From Cyanobacteria bacterium FACHB-63 (lineage in GTDB: Bacteria > Cyanobacteriota > Cyanobacteriia > Leptolyngbyales > Leptolyngbyaceae), in contig JACJNX010000060.1 in NCBI GenBank assembly GCA_014695255.1, forward strand, positions 1-64,000: a stretch of DNA of 64,000 nucleotides, in the 5' to 3' direction. The position numbers and the translations under genes were made by a program. The notes beneath the pieces are model-generated. The model worked only from the letters and a program-made list of their open reading frames with translations. It was not told the DNA's origin and did not search any database. The first letter of the stretch is position 1. Every line of letters begins with the position of its first letter. This document shows, piece by piece, positions 35,543 through 43,790 of this stretch.

Positions 35543-36565
35543 TTATTCCAGTTCAGAAATCGCCCGATTACTTGCAGCTTGCAGCATGGCTTTCAGGCTT
35601 TGGGGTTCTGGATAGGCAGGAGTCGGGCGCTCGAACTTCAGCGGCAGATTTGTGAATTTCGGCAAAATCTCCCGGCAGAACGCATCCGCAGCCTTCGATC
35701 GATACCGAGTCGGATTAATAATCACTGAGAGATTGCGCTTCACGACCACATCTTCAATTTTGGCGCGATGCAGCATTCCCATTTGCAACTCTTTTTCGAT
35801 CGCAGACACCGACACAAACGACGCGCCTAAACCAGACTGAACTGCATTTTTAATCGCTTCGATCGAGTTCAGTTCCATCTCAATTTTGAGGCGGCGGGTT
35901 TCAATGCCACATCGTCCTAGAACTTGGTCAATCACCTTGCGAATCGTCGATTGAGAATCCAGCGCAATAAACTGCAAGCGATACAAATCGTCTTTCTGAA
36001 TCGTTTCTAAGCGGGATAGAGAGTGAGACGGAGGCAAGATCAGCGCGAGTTCGTCTTCGGCATAGGGAATAATTTCAAGTGAGTCTTGAAGCTCAGGAGA
36101 AATCTCGCCGCCAATAATCGCCAGATCGATCTGACCATTCGCCACGCTCCAAGAGGTTCGCCGTGTGGAGTGGACGTGCAACTGAACCGCTACATCCGGA
36201 TACTGCTGTCGAAACAACCCAATCATGCGCGGCAACAAATAGGTTCCCGTCGTTTGACTTGCGCCAATAATCAGCGTCCCGCCTTGAAGATTCTGCAAAT
36301 CTTCGATCGCGCGGCAAGTCTCCTGACACAGCGTTAGAATTTTCTCCCCATAACTTAGAAGCAAATGTCCGGCTTCGGTCAATTGCGCTCGTCGTCCACC
36401 CCGATCAAATAAGGGCACGTCAAGCTGGCGTTCTAAATTCTGAACCTGTAGACTTACCGCTGGCTGAGAAACGTATAAGCTATCAGCAGCCCGCTTAAAG
36501 CTGCCCTCAGACGCGATCGCCTTCAAAATACGTAACTGATCGAGAGTGAAAGGAAGGTCAGACAT
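35543..36565 (-). CDS. rbcR: LysR-type regulator RbcR (Ycf30)
   Basis: A 340-residue LysR regulator. The N-terminal winged helix reads [29 protein letters not shown], and the effector domain contains [20 protein letters not shown] and [22 protein letters not shown]. These stretches agree with RbcR/Ycf30, the activator of Rubisco (rbcLXS) genes in cyanobacteria and red-algal plastids. It is divergent from the photosystem II assembly-type operon, so the shared spacer may hold its own binding site and tie that operon to carbon status. Confidence 0.92.
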   Translation of the reverse strand: MSDLPFTLDQLRILKAIASEGSFKRAADSLYVSQPAVSLQVQNLERQLDVPLFDRGGRRAQLTEAGHLLLSYGEKILTLCQETCRAIEDLQNLQGGTLIIGASQTTGTYLLPRMIGLFRQQYPDVAVQLHVHSTRRTSWSVANGQIDLAIIGGEISPELQDSLEIIPYAEDELALILPPSHSLSRLETIQKDDLYRLQFIALDSQSTIRKVIDQVLGRCGIETRRLKIEMELNSIEAIKNAVQSGLGASFVSVSAIEKELQMGMLHRAKIEDVVVKRNLSVIINPTRYRSKAADAFCREILPKFTNLPLKFERPTPAYPEPQSLKAMLQAASNRAISELE

Positions 36566-36779
36566 ACGGTAAGCCTAATGTGTGAGGAGCTTGAATTACA
36601 CCGGGAGATCAATGCGTTCACTCTAAACTGGGAAGCCAGCTAGAGAGTGTGAACAATTATAAAGAACAATCAAAAATGGAAAAAAATAAGCAAAGTTTAA
36701 TTGCGTGATCGCGCTGAGTCAAATTTCCTCCAGCAATTAATCTGGCAAGTATTGTATAGAAGGACGAGCAAATCAACCT
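36566..36779. promoter_or_regulatory. Divergent control region of rbcR and the PSII-assembly operon
   Basis: Imperfect inverted arms GTTCACTCT (36616-36624) and AGAGTGTGAAC (36644-36654) flank about 19 bases. AT-rich sequence follows, then a TATAGA box near 36757 as a possible -10 for the plus-strand operon. LysR regulators usually bind such inverted repeats in the spacer with the divergent gene, so this is a candidate RbcR site. Confidence 0.45.
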
Positions 36780-37481
36780 ATGAACCAGGAAGTGATTCAG
36801 GACTTTCTGAATGTACCAGGAATCACGGGAATCGCCTTACTCAGTAGACAGTCTGAGCCAGTTTTTTACAGCAGTCATCCTGAGAGTTTTCAGGAGCGAT
36901 TGAAATTCCTATCTGAAGGCATTCTACAAGTTGTCGAAACCATCCCAACTGAATATGAAGTTCTTGAGTTTCAGTGCGCTCAAACTCAAGTGGTGCTGTG
37001 CCGCCTGCTCCAAAACATGATTCTCCTGGCGCTCAAAGATCAGTCCTGCATCACCGAGCAGTTCACTCACGTCGTTGAAGCCTTGAGATCGCACATTGTC
37101 GTCGAGCCGATCGCTTCTGAATCCGTTGACTCACTCACTGATTCTTCCCGTCCAACCCGACAAGACCTGCTAGATGCCTTTAATCAATTGAATCAATTCA
37201 CCCGGCAATCTTTGGGTGTCGCTGTAATCGTGAACTATCTAAAGAAAACTTGTCCCATGCGCGACGGGTTCGAGCAATTTCAGGTAGAGAGATCGGGACA
37301 AATCCGCTTTGTTGGGGAATCCTCAACCTTAGAACAGGCGGTGAGCGCTCAAGAATACGACTGGTTTCGCGCTTGGGTGGCTCAGTTTATTCGTCGCTGC
37401 TCTCAAGCGGTGCGTAATTATGCTGTCCTTGTTGAGCAACACGCTCTCACCGATACCCAAAAAGCTCTTTTATTGCCCTAA
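36780..37481 (+). CDS. First protein of PSII-assembly-type operon, unknown function
   Basis: A 233-residue soluble protein. Residues 1-110 (GITGIALLSRQSEPVFYSS, EYEVLEFQCAQTQVVLCRLLQNMILLALKD) look like a roadblock/LC7-type alpha-beta domain. After a polar linker, residues 120-230 are helical (TRQDLLDAFNQLNQFTRQSLG, WVAQFIRRCSQAVRN). I recognise no characterised function. Only 19 bp separate it from the ferredoxin gene, and the spacer repeats ATTGCCCTAACC twice. A scaffolding or regulatory role in photosystem II biogenesis is inferred from its neighbours. Confidence 0.8.
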   Translation: MNQEVIQDFLNVPGITGIALLSRQSEPVFYSSHPESFQERLKFLSEGILQVVETIPTEYEVLEFQCAQTQVVLCRLLQNMILLALKDQSCITEQFTHVVEALRSHIVVEPIASESVDSLTDSSRPTRQDLLDAFNQLNQFTRQSLGVAVIVNYLKKTCPMRDGFEQFQVERSGQIRFVGESSTLEQAVSAQEYDWFRAWVAQFIRRCSQAVRNYAVLVEQHALTDTQKALLLP

Positions 37482-37500
37482 CCACTATTGCCCTAACCCT

Positions 37501-37986
37501 ATGGTGAAAACGGTACGCCTTGAACCGATCGCCCAAGACAGTGCGATCGAAACGATGGGGAATCTCCTCTCGGTTCTCCTTAACAAAGATTTAGACGTCT
37601 TAAAAGAATGTGGCGGGCGTGGAATGTGCGCGACTTGTCATATCTACGTCAAGGATGGAATGGCTTCTTTGACTCCAATTGATCGACGCGAGCAGCGCAC
37701 TTTAGAAGTGATCACCTCTTGTAAGTCGAATTCACGATTGGCGTGTCAAGCGAGAGTGATTGGGAGCGGAGTCGTAGTGGAGCTACCTCCAGGAATGTAT
37801 GTCAACTCCATCAAAGACATCGAAGCGCTAATTGGACGTAGAGCCGAACAGGATCTACTGCATCCTTTGACTGGGCAAGTTCTTGTGGAAGCAGGAAAAT
37901 TAATTACCCGATCAATGCTGAAAAAAATCGAAGATACAACCCCCTTCAATCCGTCAAATTATTTCTCGAATTCGTCTGGCGTTTAG
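37501..37986 (+). CDS. 2Fe-2S ferredoxin-like protein (Slr0148-like)
   Basis: A 161-residue protein with a 2Fe-2S ferredoxin fold at about residues 1-100. Cluster ligands are in CGGRGMCATC (C-x5-C-x2-C) with the fourth Cys in RLACQAR. About 55 extra residues follow (YVNSIKDIEALIGRRAEQDLLHPLTGQVLVEAGKLITRSM). The tail and the operon context resemble the ferredoxin-like proteins of the Synechocystis slr0144-slr0152 operon. ATG 37501 is chosen because it begins the ferredoxin strand and clears the previous gene. It presumably transfers electrons during photosystem II assembly or repair, as inference. Confidence 0.88.
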   Translation: MVKTVRLEPIAQDSAIETMGNLLSVLLNKDLDVLKECGGRGMCATCHIYVKDGMASLTPIDRREQRTLEVITSCKSNSRLACQARVIGSGVVVELPPGMYVNSIKDIEALIGRRAEQDLLHPLTGQVLVEAGKLITRSMLKKIEDTTPFNPSNYFSNSSGV

Positions 37987-38037
37987 ATTCACAAAGAAAC
38001 AGGGAACGCTTCAAACAACGCTAAATCGATAACGCCT

Positions 38038-38511
38038 ATGTTGAGTCAGATCCAGCGGTTAACGCAAGAAACCGAAGGACGCTACGCCACCGATGAGGAA
38101 CTCCGTTTTTTAATTGAGTATGCTCGATCGTATGAGCTGCGCGTCCAAACCTATCAGAAGCTACAAGCCTGCGAAGCGGTAATCATACAGCAGGTACAAG
38201 CGAAAATGAGAGCAATCGATCCGATGCTGTTTCGTCAGGGCAACGAGGATTTAACAAATAAATGGAAGCGCGATACAGTGCGAGTTCTGCGCTACTCTGC
38301 CGCTGCCATGCTGATTGACGATCCAGAGTCGATGCGGGAACGATTTCTCTTTTGGTTTCAGACGATGATGCGGGCGTTTAATGCTCAAAAAAGCTGTGGT
38401 GTCACTTACACAGTAATGCAGGAAGTGATTAAACAAGTTTTAACTGTCAATGAAGCAAATTTAATTTTACCGATTCTAGACGTGAATCGCCGAATGCTTG
38501 GAACAGCTTAG
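38038..38511 (+). CDS. Phycobilisome-fold protein lacking bilin Cys, copy 1
   Basis: A 157-residue all-helical protein of the phycobilisome/allophycocyanin fold: an N-terminal hairpin (YATDEELRFLIEYARSYELRVQTYQKL), then the globin-like core (NKWKRDTVRVLRYSAAAMLIDDPESMRERFLFWFQ). The chromophore-binding Cys of normal subunits (in CLRD-type motifs) is absent from WKRDTVRVLRYS, so covalent bilin attachment is not expected. It is third in the PSII-assembly-type operon and is paired with a V4R gene. It may be a structural or ligand-binding relative of phycobiliproteins. Confidence 0.85.
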   Translation: MLSQIQRLTQETEGRYATDEELRFLIEYARSYELRVQTYQKLQACEAVIIQQVQAKMRAIDPMLFRQGNEDLTNKWKRDTVRVLRYSAAAMLIDDPESMRERFLFWFQTMMRAFNAQKSCGVTYTVMQEVIKQVLTVNEANLILPILDVNRRMLGTA

Positions 38512-38676
38512 CAGTCGGATTTTTGCTTCGTTCTGGATGGGTAGATGCTGCTTGAATTCCCCGTGCGTCGAAGACTTAAAGCAAGAAAGTTTCAAAACTC
38601 CGAATCTGGGCACACTGAAACCCATCAGCGCATCTGTTATCGCTTCACTTATTGCCTTGACCCCCCTAGAAAACTT

Positions 38677-39357
38677 ATGCCCATTGCACTTTCTCATCAA
38701 ACCCCTGCAAAGCTCAAGAATCCGAAAAAACATAACCACTACGGATTCAAAGACTTTTATCAATTCAACTCGGATACGGGCACGATCGTTGATTGGAACA
38801 ACAGTCAGAACATTCTCACATCTGAAGATTTCATCATTGGTTTAGTTGAAGGACTCGAAGAAGAAGTGGGTGATGCTTCAGCGGCAACGATGTACACGAT
38901 CGGCTGTGAGTGGGGTCAAAAAGATGCGTTCTTTTTCGAGAAATGGTTTGAAAAAGAATACGATCGCCCGATGCGTCAAACCAATCTGATGTTCTTGCTC
39001 GAAACCTGGTGGTGGTCGCTTACTGCCCAGGGTTGGGGACGCTGGGAAGTGGATTTGGGCGATCGCAAACAAGGATTTATGTTCATCAATGTGTTTGACT
39101 CAGCTGTGGCGCGGACGCTGGGAGATGTGGGTAAACCAGTTTGCTTTTTATATGCTGGATTGTTTGCTGGCTTTTTTACGGAATTGGTGAAAAAACAGCT
39201 TAGCTGTATCGAAATTCAGTGCTATTCGATGGGCGAAACCTACTGTAAGTTTCTCCTCGGTGGACAAGAACGGATCGATGCAGCATCGTTTTGGCTGAAT
39301 GAAGGCGCGACTGCAAGAGACATCGAAAAACGGCTCAGAGCAGGAGAACTCCGATGA
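38677..39357 (+). CDS. V4R-domain protein, copy 1 (Slr0144/Slr0147-like)
   Basis: A 226-residue protein. The C-terminal half holds a V4R (4-vinyl reductase) domain with the conserved Cys and Gly run SCIEIQCYSMGETYCKFLLGG, preceded by a Trp-rich region (LLETWWWSLTAQGWGRWEV). V4R domains bind small hydrophobic ligands, and related proteins Slr0144/Slr0147 belong to the photosystem II assembly operon. ATG 38677 begins the conserved part; the longer open frame has no similarity. Its last codons overlap the next gene by 4 bp (ATGA), implying coupled translation. Confidence 0.87.
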   Translation: MPIALSHQTPAKLKNPKKHNHYGFKDFYQFNSDTGTIVDWNNSQNILTSEDFIIGLVEGLEEEVGDASAATMYTIGCEWGQKDAFFFEKWFEKEYDRPMRQTNLMFLLETWWWSLTAQGWGRWEVDLGDRKQGFMFINVFDSAVARTLGDVGKPVCFLYAGLFAGFFTELVKKQLSCIEIQCYSMGETYCKFLLGGQERIDAASFWLNEGATARDIEKRLRAGELR

Positions 39358-39668
39358 CTCTAATGCTGGAACAGAATGACCTCCAAGAAACTCAGAATTG
39401 GCTACATTCTTCGGTTCAAACGTTTTTCACAACCTGCAATTGGAACGATCAACTCATTGATCCAACTCCACAGATGGTTCAACAGTTAGAACAAGCAGCG
39501 GCGATCGGGCCATTGACAGAACTTTCATTCAACTTACCAGTCGGTCAATTTTTCGCCGCAATTCACTGGGAAGGAACCGCCGTTCGACTTCCCCTAGTTG
39601 ACTCTCTCGAACTTCTATCAGAACCGACAGATGACTTTACCTTGACTGATTTTTCTGATTTGTTTTGA
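39354..39668 (+). CDS. Small soluble protein of the PSII-assembly-type operon
   Basis: A 104-residue acidic protein (pattern LTELSFNLPVGQFFAAIHWEG, then DDFTLTDFSDLF). It shares a 4-bp overlap with the V4R gene before it and sits between the two phycobilisome-fold/V4R pairs. I recognise no domain. Its position suggests it corresponds to one of the small unknown members of the slr0144-slr0152 operon, but I cannot prove which. Confidence 0.75.
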   Translation: MTLMLEQNDLQETQNWLHSSVQTFFTTCNWNDQLIDPTPQMVQQLEQAAAIGPLTELSFNLPVGQFFAAIHWEGTAVRLPLVDSLELLSEPTDDFTLTDFSDLF

Positions 39669-39684
39669 TTTGACAGGAACGCTT

Positions 39685-40179
39685 ATGCAATCTCCCATCC
39701 ACGGAATTTTTGATGAAGCCGAACACCGCTACCTCAAACCCGAAGAACTTCAATTAATCGGGCACTATGTTGGCTCAATCACAGACCGCATCCATGCTTA
39801 TCGAGCCTTACGCGATCGAGAGCTTGACTTAGTTCAGCAAGCTGCCGATCAGCTCCAATTCGACCTGCCAGATGCAGAACTCGCCGTATTAGAGCGAGCA
39901 ATTAAAAACGGAATGCTGATCTTGCGTCATTGTGGAATGGCGATGCTGCTAAATGACCCGAACTTTGTGCAATCTCGGCTTCTAGATTGGCTCAAAGACT
40001 CGATCGAACTACATCAAGCGCAAGGTGCAGATGCCGCTTTCTTTGAATTGATGAAACAGCAACTGCGTCTGTCACTAACTCCACAACAGATGGCGCTTCT
40101 AGAACCGTTTCTCAATCAAGCTGAAGCGATCATGCCAGCACAACCCGAAGAAATGCTCACCGTCGCAGGGATTTTCTAA
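39685..40179 (+). CDS. Phycobilisome-fold protein lacking bilin Cys, copy 2
   Basis: A 164-residue relative of the protein at 38038, sharing the hairpin (YLKPEELQLIGHYVGSITDRIHAYRALRD) and core (AIKNGMLILRHCGMAMLLNDPNFVQSRLLDWL). The bilin-linking Cys position is again not Cys; a single Cys occurs later, in ILRHCGMAM. ATG 39685 has AGGAA about 8 bp upstream; a TTG 15 bp earlier is less likely. It is followed 2 bp later by the second V4R gene. Confidence 0.85.
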   Translation: MQSPIHGIFDEAEHRYLKPEELQLIGHYVGSITDRIHAYRALRDRELDLVQQAADQLQFDLPDAELAVLERAIKNGMLILRHCGMAMLLNDPNFVQSRLLDWLKDSIELHQAQGADAAFFELMKQQLRLSLTPQQMALLEPFLNQAEAIMPAQPEEMLTVAGIF

Positions 40180-40181
40180 TC

Positions 40182-40838
40182 ATGATTTCTGTTAGCGATT
40201 TATTGGTTCGCGATCGTCTGCCCGCGAACTACTACGCCAGCGATGTTTATGTGCGCGGCGATCTAGAAATGGGGCTGCTTGAAAGCCGGCGGGGCGATCG
40301 ATTGCTCTCGCTGCCTGAAACACTCATTCAGGGAGTTTACTCTGGACTGAACAAAGAAACAGGTCAAGCTTCGCGATTGGTTTTATTTAACTGCGGTCGC
40401 TGGTGGGGCAAAAACTTCTTTAATCGCTTCCGGGACGAAATGAGCGATTATTATGGGGTGCCGCTAGTTGACATGCCAATGGCAGACTTTTTGCAAGCTT
40501 TGAAGCAATGCTGGATTACTTACGGTTTAGGCAAACTGAGCTTGGATCAGACTTATCACGATCGCGGATTTCTGATTGTGGAGACAACGAATTCGCCGTT
40601 TGCGCGACTGGCAATTGATCCGGAGTTGCCATCTTGTCATCTAGAAGCAGGAATGTTTGCCGCAATCTTTAGTCAGCTTGCAGATCGAGAGTTACACTGT
40701 GTGCAAACGCGCTGTGAATCTTTGGGAGCCGCAAGTAATTTGTTTGTGGTTGGGCTGCAAAAGCGACTAGAGCAGGCTGAGAGCTTGGTGGAAAAACAAC
40801 TTGACCACGAATCAATTCTGCCTCGTTTATTGGTCTAG
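40182..40838 (+). CDS. V4R-domain protein, copy 2
   Basis: A 218-residue paralogue of the V4R protein at 38677. It keeps LETSL-type helices, GRWWGKNFFNRF, the ligand-binding C-terminal half (HLEAGMFAAIFSQLADRELHCVQTRCESLGA) and two of the three clustered Cys residues; the third is Asn here. It begins 2 bp after the phycobilisome-fold gene and ends 18 bp before the kinase gene. The ligand could be a pigment or pigment precursor, by analogy with the family. Confidence 0.85.
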   Translation: MISVSDLLVRDRLPANYYASDVYVRGDLEMGLLESRRGDRLLSLPETLIQGVYSGLNKETGQASRLVLFNCGRWWGKNFFNRFRDEMSDYYGVPLVDMPMADFLQALKQCWITYGLGKLSLDQTYHDRGFLIVETTNSPFARLAIDPELPSCHLEAGMFAAIFSQLADRELHCVQTRCESLGAASNLFVVGLQKRLEQAESLVEKQLDHESILPRLLV

Positions 40839-40856
40839 CATGGAATCGATTGAGAG

Positions 40857-42659
40857 GTGTCTACGCTATCAAGCGCTAAGTTCAAGCAATTCAAGTATCG
40901 GCTTCTAGGATTGGTGGGTCGAGGGCAGTTTGGGCGGGTCTACTGTGCGCTGCATCGCCAGACGGGTGAGTTCGTTGCACTTAAAGCACTGGATCGAACC
41001 CTTTCGACTCATCAGTTTTTGCGAGAACTACGATTTCTCGTGGCGTTAGAGCATCCCAATATTGTCACTTGTCGAGCGATCGAGCATCTGCACGGAAAGC
41101 GGTATCTCGTTCTCGACTATTGCGAAGGCGGAACGCTGCGCCAATTCATGGAAAATCATCAGCAGTTGCATCCGGCGCTCAGTGTGCAATTAGTTTGCGA
41201 TGTGCTGACGGGATTAGAATACGCCCATGATCGGGGTGTGATTCACTGTGACATCAAGCCGGAGAACATTTTGCTGGGCTTAAGTCCAGAGGGATGGACA
41301 GCGCGGATCTCTGATTTTGGCATTTCGCGGCTCAGTCAAGAAGTTACGCCGTCTCCCTCAAATTTAACTGGGTCGCCTGCATACATGGCTCCAGAGCGGT
41401 TTTATGGACAATATTCGTATTCGACCGATTTGTATGCGGTTGGGATTTTGTTGTTTGAGCTATTAACGGGGTATCGCCCGTTTTCGGGTCTGCACACAGA
41501 AATCATAGCGGCGCATCTCAATCAACCTGTGCGGATTCCAGCGCATATTCCAACACCGCTGCAAACTGTAATTTCTACAGCGCTTGAGAAGTTAAAGGCG
41601 CGAAGATATCAGTCTGCGGCTCAAATGCGGACTGCGCTTCAGTCTGCGGGTGCACAGACATTTCAAATAGATGCTCAAACTCTAACGACTCCGATCGTTC
41701 CGTTATTCTATCTGCCTGAGATTCTGCGGAACGAACGGTTATCCACTCAAGCTGAGCAGATTGGAATCGTAGAGACGGCTACCCTTCCCCAGTACGATCG
41801 CTATGTTCGTCAATCCGCCTTAATTTTTCTCAGTCATACCAAAACGCTGCAAACTCGCTCGTATCCGATGGGATTCCTCGATCGTCGAAGTGGAAAAGCT
41901 TTACCCATTGCTACCCTTGCAGAGCCGATTCGGGAATTGATTGTGCGATCGCAAGGCTGTTTTGCGGTGACAGAGCGCTCCGTTTATCAACTTTCTGAGC
42001 AAGCGCCGCAATTGTTAACTCGACTGCATCAACCATCGCGAATTGCGATCGAGCCACAGGGACGCTGGATGGTGATTGCAACGCTGGGAAACCAGGAGAG
42101 CGCAAAGCTTTTAAGCTTTTGGACGCTGCCGCAGCCGAAATTAATTCAGCGTCCGACTATTTGTGAGGCAAGTTTGGGAGGCGTGATTGCATTAGTTGCG
42201 GTGACTTCTCGTTATGCGGTGCTAATTTCGCAGGCTGAACGATCGACTCGATTGAATGGATACAACCGCCGAGGACAAGCATTGGGCAGACTGAATCTGC
42301 CTGTGCAACTGAAACAAGTTTTTCCATCTCCTCGCCCTTATTGCCTTGCTGCAACCGAAGTTGGACATGAACGATCGCTGCTGTTCATACATCTCAAACC
42401 GTATCGATTAATTCGGATCGCGATCGCAATTCGTCCTCAATTTGTTGCGGCTTTTCCTTGGGGAGTAGTTGTTTGCGACGAAGAGCAACTGATAGCGATA
42501 GATTACAACGGGCAGCAAATTGGACAGTCAGAAATTCCGCCAGGCGTTTGCGCGATCGCGGCGCATGGAGAAACGGGACTCGCGATCGCAACGTGGCATC
42601 AAGCAGAAAGCACACTTTACACCTTGAATCTTGAGACGATGCGCTCCGCAAGCTTGTAA
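40857..42659 (+). CDS. spkG: Serine/threonine protein kinase, SpkG-like, with beta-rich C-terminus
   Basis: A 600-residue kinase. The eukaryotic-type kinase domain occupies residues 10-275: GRGQFGRVY (glycine loop), VALKAL (Lys), VIHCDIKPENILL (catalytic Asp, with HCD in place of HRD), SDFGIS (metal Asp) and SPAYMAPERF. Residues 300-600 repeat short strands such as GRWMVIATLGN and YNRRGQALGRLNLP, suggesting a beta-propeller sensing or binding domain. GTG is the start. Last in the operon, it matches the place of SpkG (slr0152) in the Synechocystis PSII-assembly operon. Confidence 0.88.
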   Translation: MSTLSSAKFKQFKYRLLGLVGRGQFGRVYCALHRQTGEFVALKALDRTLSTHQFLRELRFLVALEHPNIVTCRAIEHLHGKRYLVLDYCEGGTLRQFMENHQQLHPALSVQLVCDVLTGLEYAHDRGVIHCDIKPENILLGLSPEGWTARISDFGISRLSQEVTPSPSNLTGSPAYMAPERFYGQYSYSTDLYAVGILLFELLTGYRPFSGLHTEIIAAHLNQPVRIPAHIPTPLQTVISTALEKLKARRYQSAAQMRTALQSAGAQTFQIDAQTLTTPIVPLFYLPEILRNERLSTQAEQIGIVETATLPQYDRYVRQSALIFLSHTKTLQTRSYPMGFLDRRSGKALPIATLAEPIRELIVRSQGCFAVTERSVYQLSEQAPQLLTRLHQPSRIAIEPQGRWMVIATLGNQESAKLLSFWTLPQPKLIQRPTICEASLGGVIALVAVTSRYAVLISQAERSTRLNGYNRRGQALGRLNLPVQLKQVFPSPRPYCLAATEVGHERSLLFIHLKPYRLIRIAIAIRPQFVAAFPWGVVVCDEEQLIAIDYNGQQIGQSEIPPGVCAIAAHGETGLAIATWHQAESTLYTLNLETMRSASL

Positions 42660-42690
42660 GCTAGATTTATTCTTCAAAGTTCGGTTAGGT

Positions 42691-43404
42691 ATGGCTTTTG
42701 ACTGGTTGACTTCCAGCCATTTCATTATGTTTGGATGGCTTGTCGGGTTTGCGATCGCGCATAGTGGTCTAGCATCACTGCGAATGGCAGCAGAAAAACG
42801 GATCGGAGCACGACTGTATCGGGTGATTTTTGCGCTCGTGAGCCTGAGTATTGCAGTACCGATGCTGATTTACTTTTTCAATCATCGCTATGACGGCTTA
42901 CAGCTTTGGAATGTCCAGGGCGTTCCAGGCGTTTCTACGATCGTTTGGATTTTGTCAGCGATTTCGTTTTTGTTTCTCTATCCTGCGACGTTCAATCTGT
43001 TAGAAATCGCAGCGATTCAAAAACCGCAAGTGCATTTATACGAAACGGGAATTATTCGGATTACGCGACATCCGCAAATGGTCGGACAGATTATCTGGTG
43101 CGTTGCTCATACCTTGTGGGTGGGTAGCAGTTTTATGGTTGTTACTTCGATCGGGTTAATTCTGCATCACTTGTTCGGAGTCTGGAACGGCGATCGACGC
43201 CTGATGGCGCGATATGGGGAAGCGTTTGCAGCGGTGAAAGCGAGAACTTCGATCGTGCCGTTTGCCGCGATCGTCCAAGGTAAGCAGACACTTGAACTCA
43301 AAGAGTTTTTACGGGTTGCTTATCTCGGAGTGGGGGCATTTACCCTATTTTTTTGGTGGCTTCACCCGATCGTAATTCGTGCATCTGGGAACTTAGACTG
43401 GTAG
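42691..43404 (+). CDS. NnrU-family 15-cis-zeta-carotene isomerase (Z-ISO homologue)
   Basis: A 237-residue membrane protein with six to seven hydrophobic segments. Blocks such as HSGLASLRMAAEKRIGARLY, YFFNHRYDGLQLWNVQGVPG, FLYPATFNLLE, ITRHPQMVGQIIWCVAHTLW, HHLFGVWNGDRRL and FAAVKARTSIVPFAAI agree closely with plant Z-ISO as I remember it. That haem-dependent enzyme isomerises 9,15,9'-tri-cis-zeta-carotene. ATG 42691 is chosen because the longer frame overlaps the kinase gene. It lies 31 bp after the kinase stop, so it may be read with that operon. Confidence 0.88.
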   Translation: MAFDWLTSSHFIMFGWLVGFAIAHSGLASLRMAAEKRIGARLYRVIFALVSLSIAVPMLIYFFNHRYDGLQLWNVQGVPGVSTIVWILSAISFLFLYPATFNLLEIAAIQKPQVHLYETGIIRITRHPQMVGQIIWCVAHTLWVGSSFMVVTSIGLILHHLFGVWNGDRRLMARYGEAFAAVKARTSIVPFAAIVQGKQTLELKEFLRVAYLGVGAFTLFFWWLHPIVIRASGNLDW

Positions 43405-43451
43405 CATGATCCCAAGCCTTAGTAAAAGCAGATAATAATTTTTGGAGAACT

Positions 43452-43790
43452 ATGCAAGCAGGAATTAGCGAAGGGGCGTTTAACCAAGAAGTTCTTGAAT
43501 CAATGACCCCGGTTCTTGTGCATTTCTGGGCACCTTGGTGTGGAATCTGCCGCTTGATCGAGCCATCGCTGAATTTGCTACTGAAGCAGTATGGCGATCG
43601 ACTGAAACTGGTCGGAATCAACGCAGACGAAAATTTGAAGCTAGCAAGTCGCTATCGAATTACCACATTGCCAACAGTGTTGCTGTTTGAAGGGGGTCAG
43701 GTGCTGCATCGGTTAGATAGTTATCAGCGGCGTGAAGAGCTACGATCAATTCTCCAAGAGCTTCTGGTTGCGCCTGTGAGATCTCGGTAA
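43452..43790 (+). CDS. Thioredoxin-like protein with WCGIC active site
   Basis: A 112-residue thioredoxin fold. The redox site WAPWCGICRLIEP has CGIC instead of CGPC, which raises the redox potential in model thioredoxins. The cis-proline is in ITTLPTVLLFEGG. A likely GGAG site lies upstream (TTTTTGGAGAACT). It is 47 bp after the Z-ISO gene and may be cotranscribed. It could serve redox control of pigment or photosystem proteins; this is inference. Confidence 0.9.
   Translation: MQAGISEGAFNQEVLESMTPVLVHFWAPWCGICRLIEPSLNLLLKQYGDRLKLVGINADENLKLASRYRITTLPTVLLFEGGQVLHRLDSYQRREELRSILQELLVAPVRSR

Noticed and set aside
36575-36600. CTCCTCACAC on the minus strand, like the Yfr1 small RNA motif
   Set aside because: Yfr1 needs flanking hairpins and a terminator; here the motif is simply in the rbcR leader.
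39354-39668. Possible ferredoxin-related identity of the 104-residue protein
   Set aside because: It has only one cysteine, so it cannot hold a 2Fe-2S cluster.
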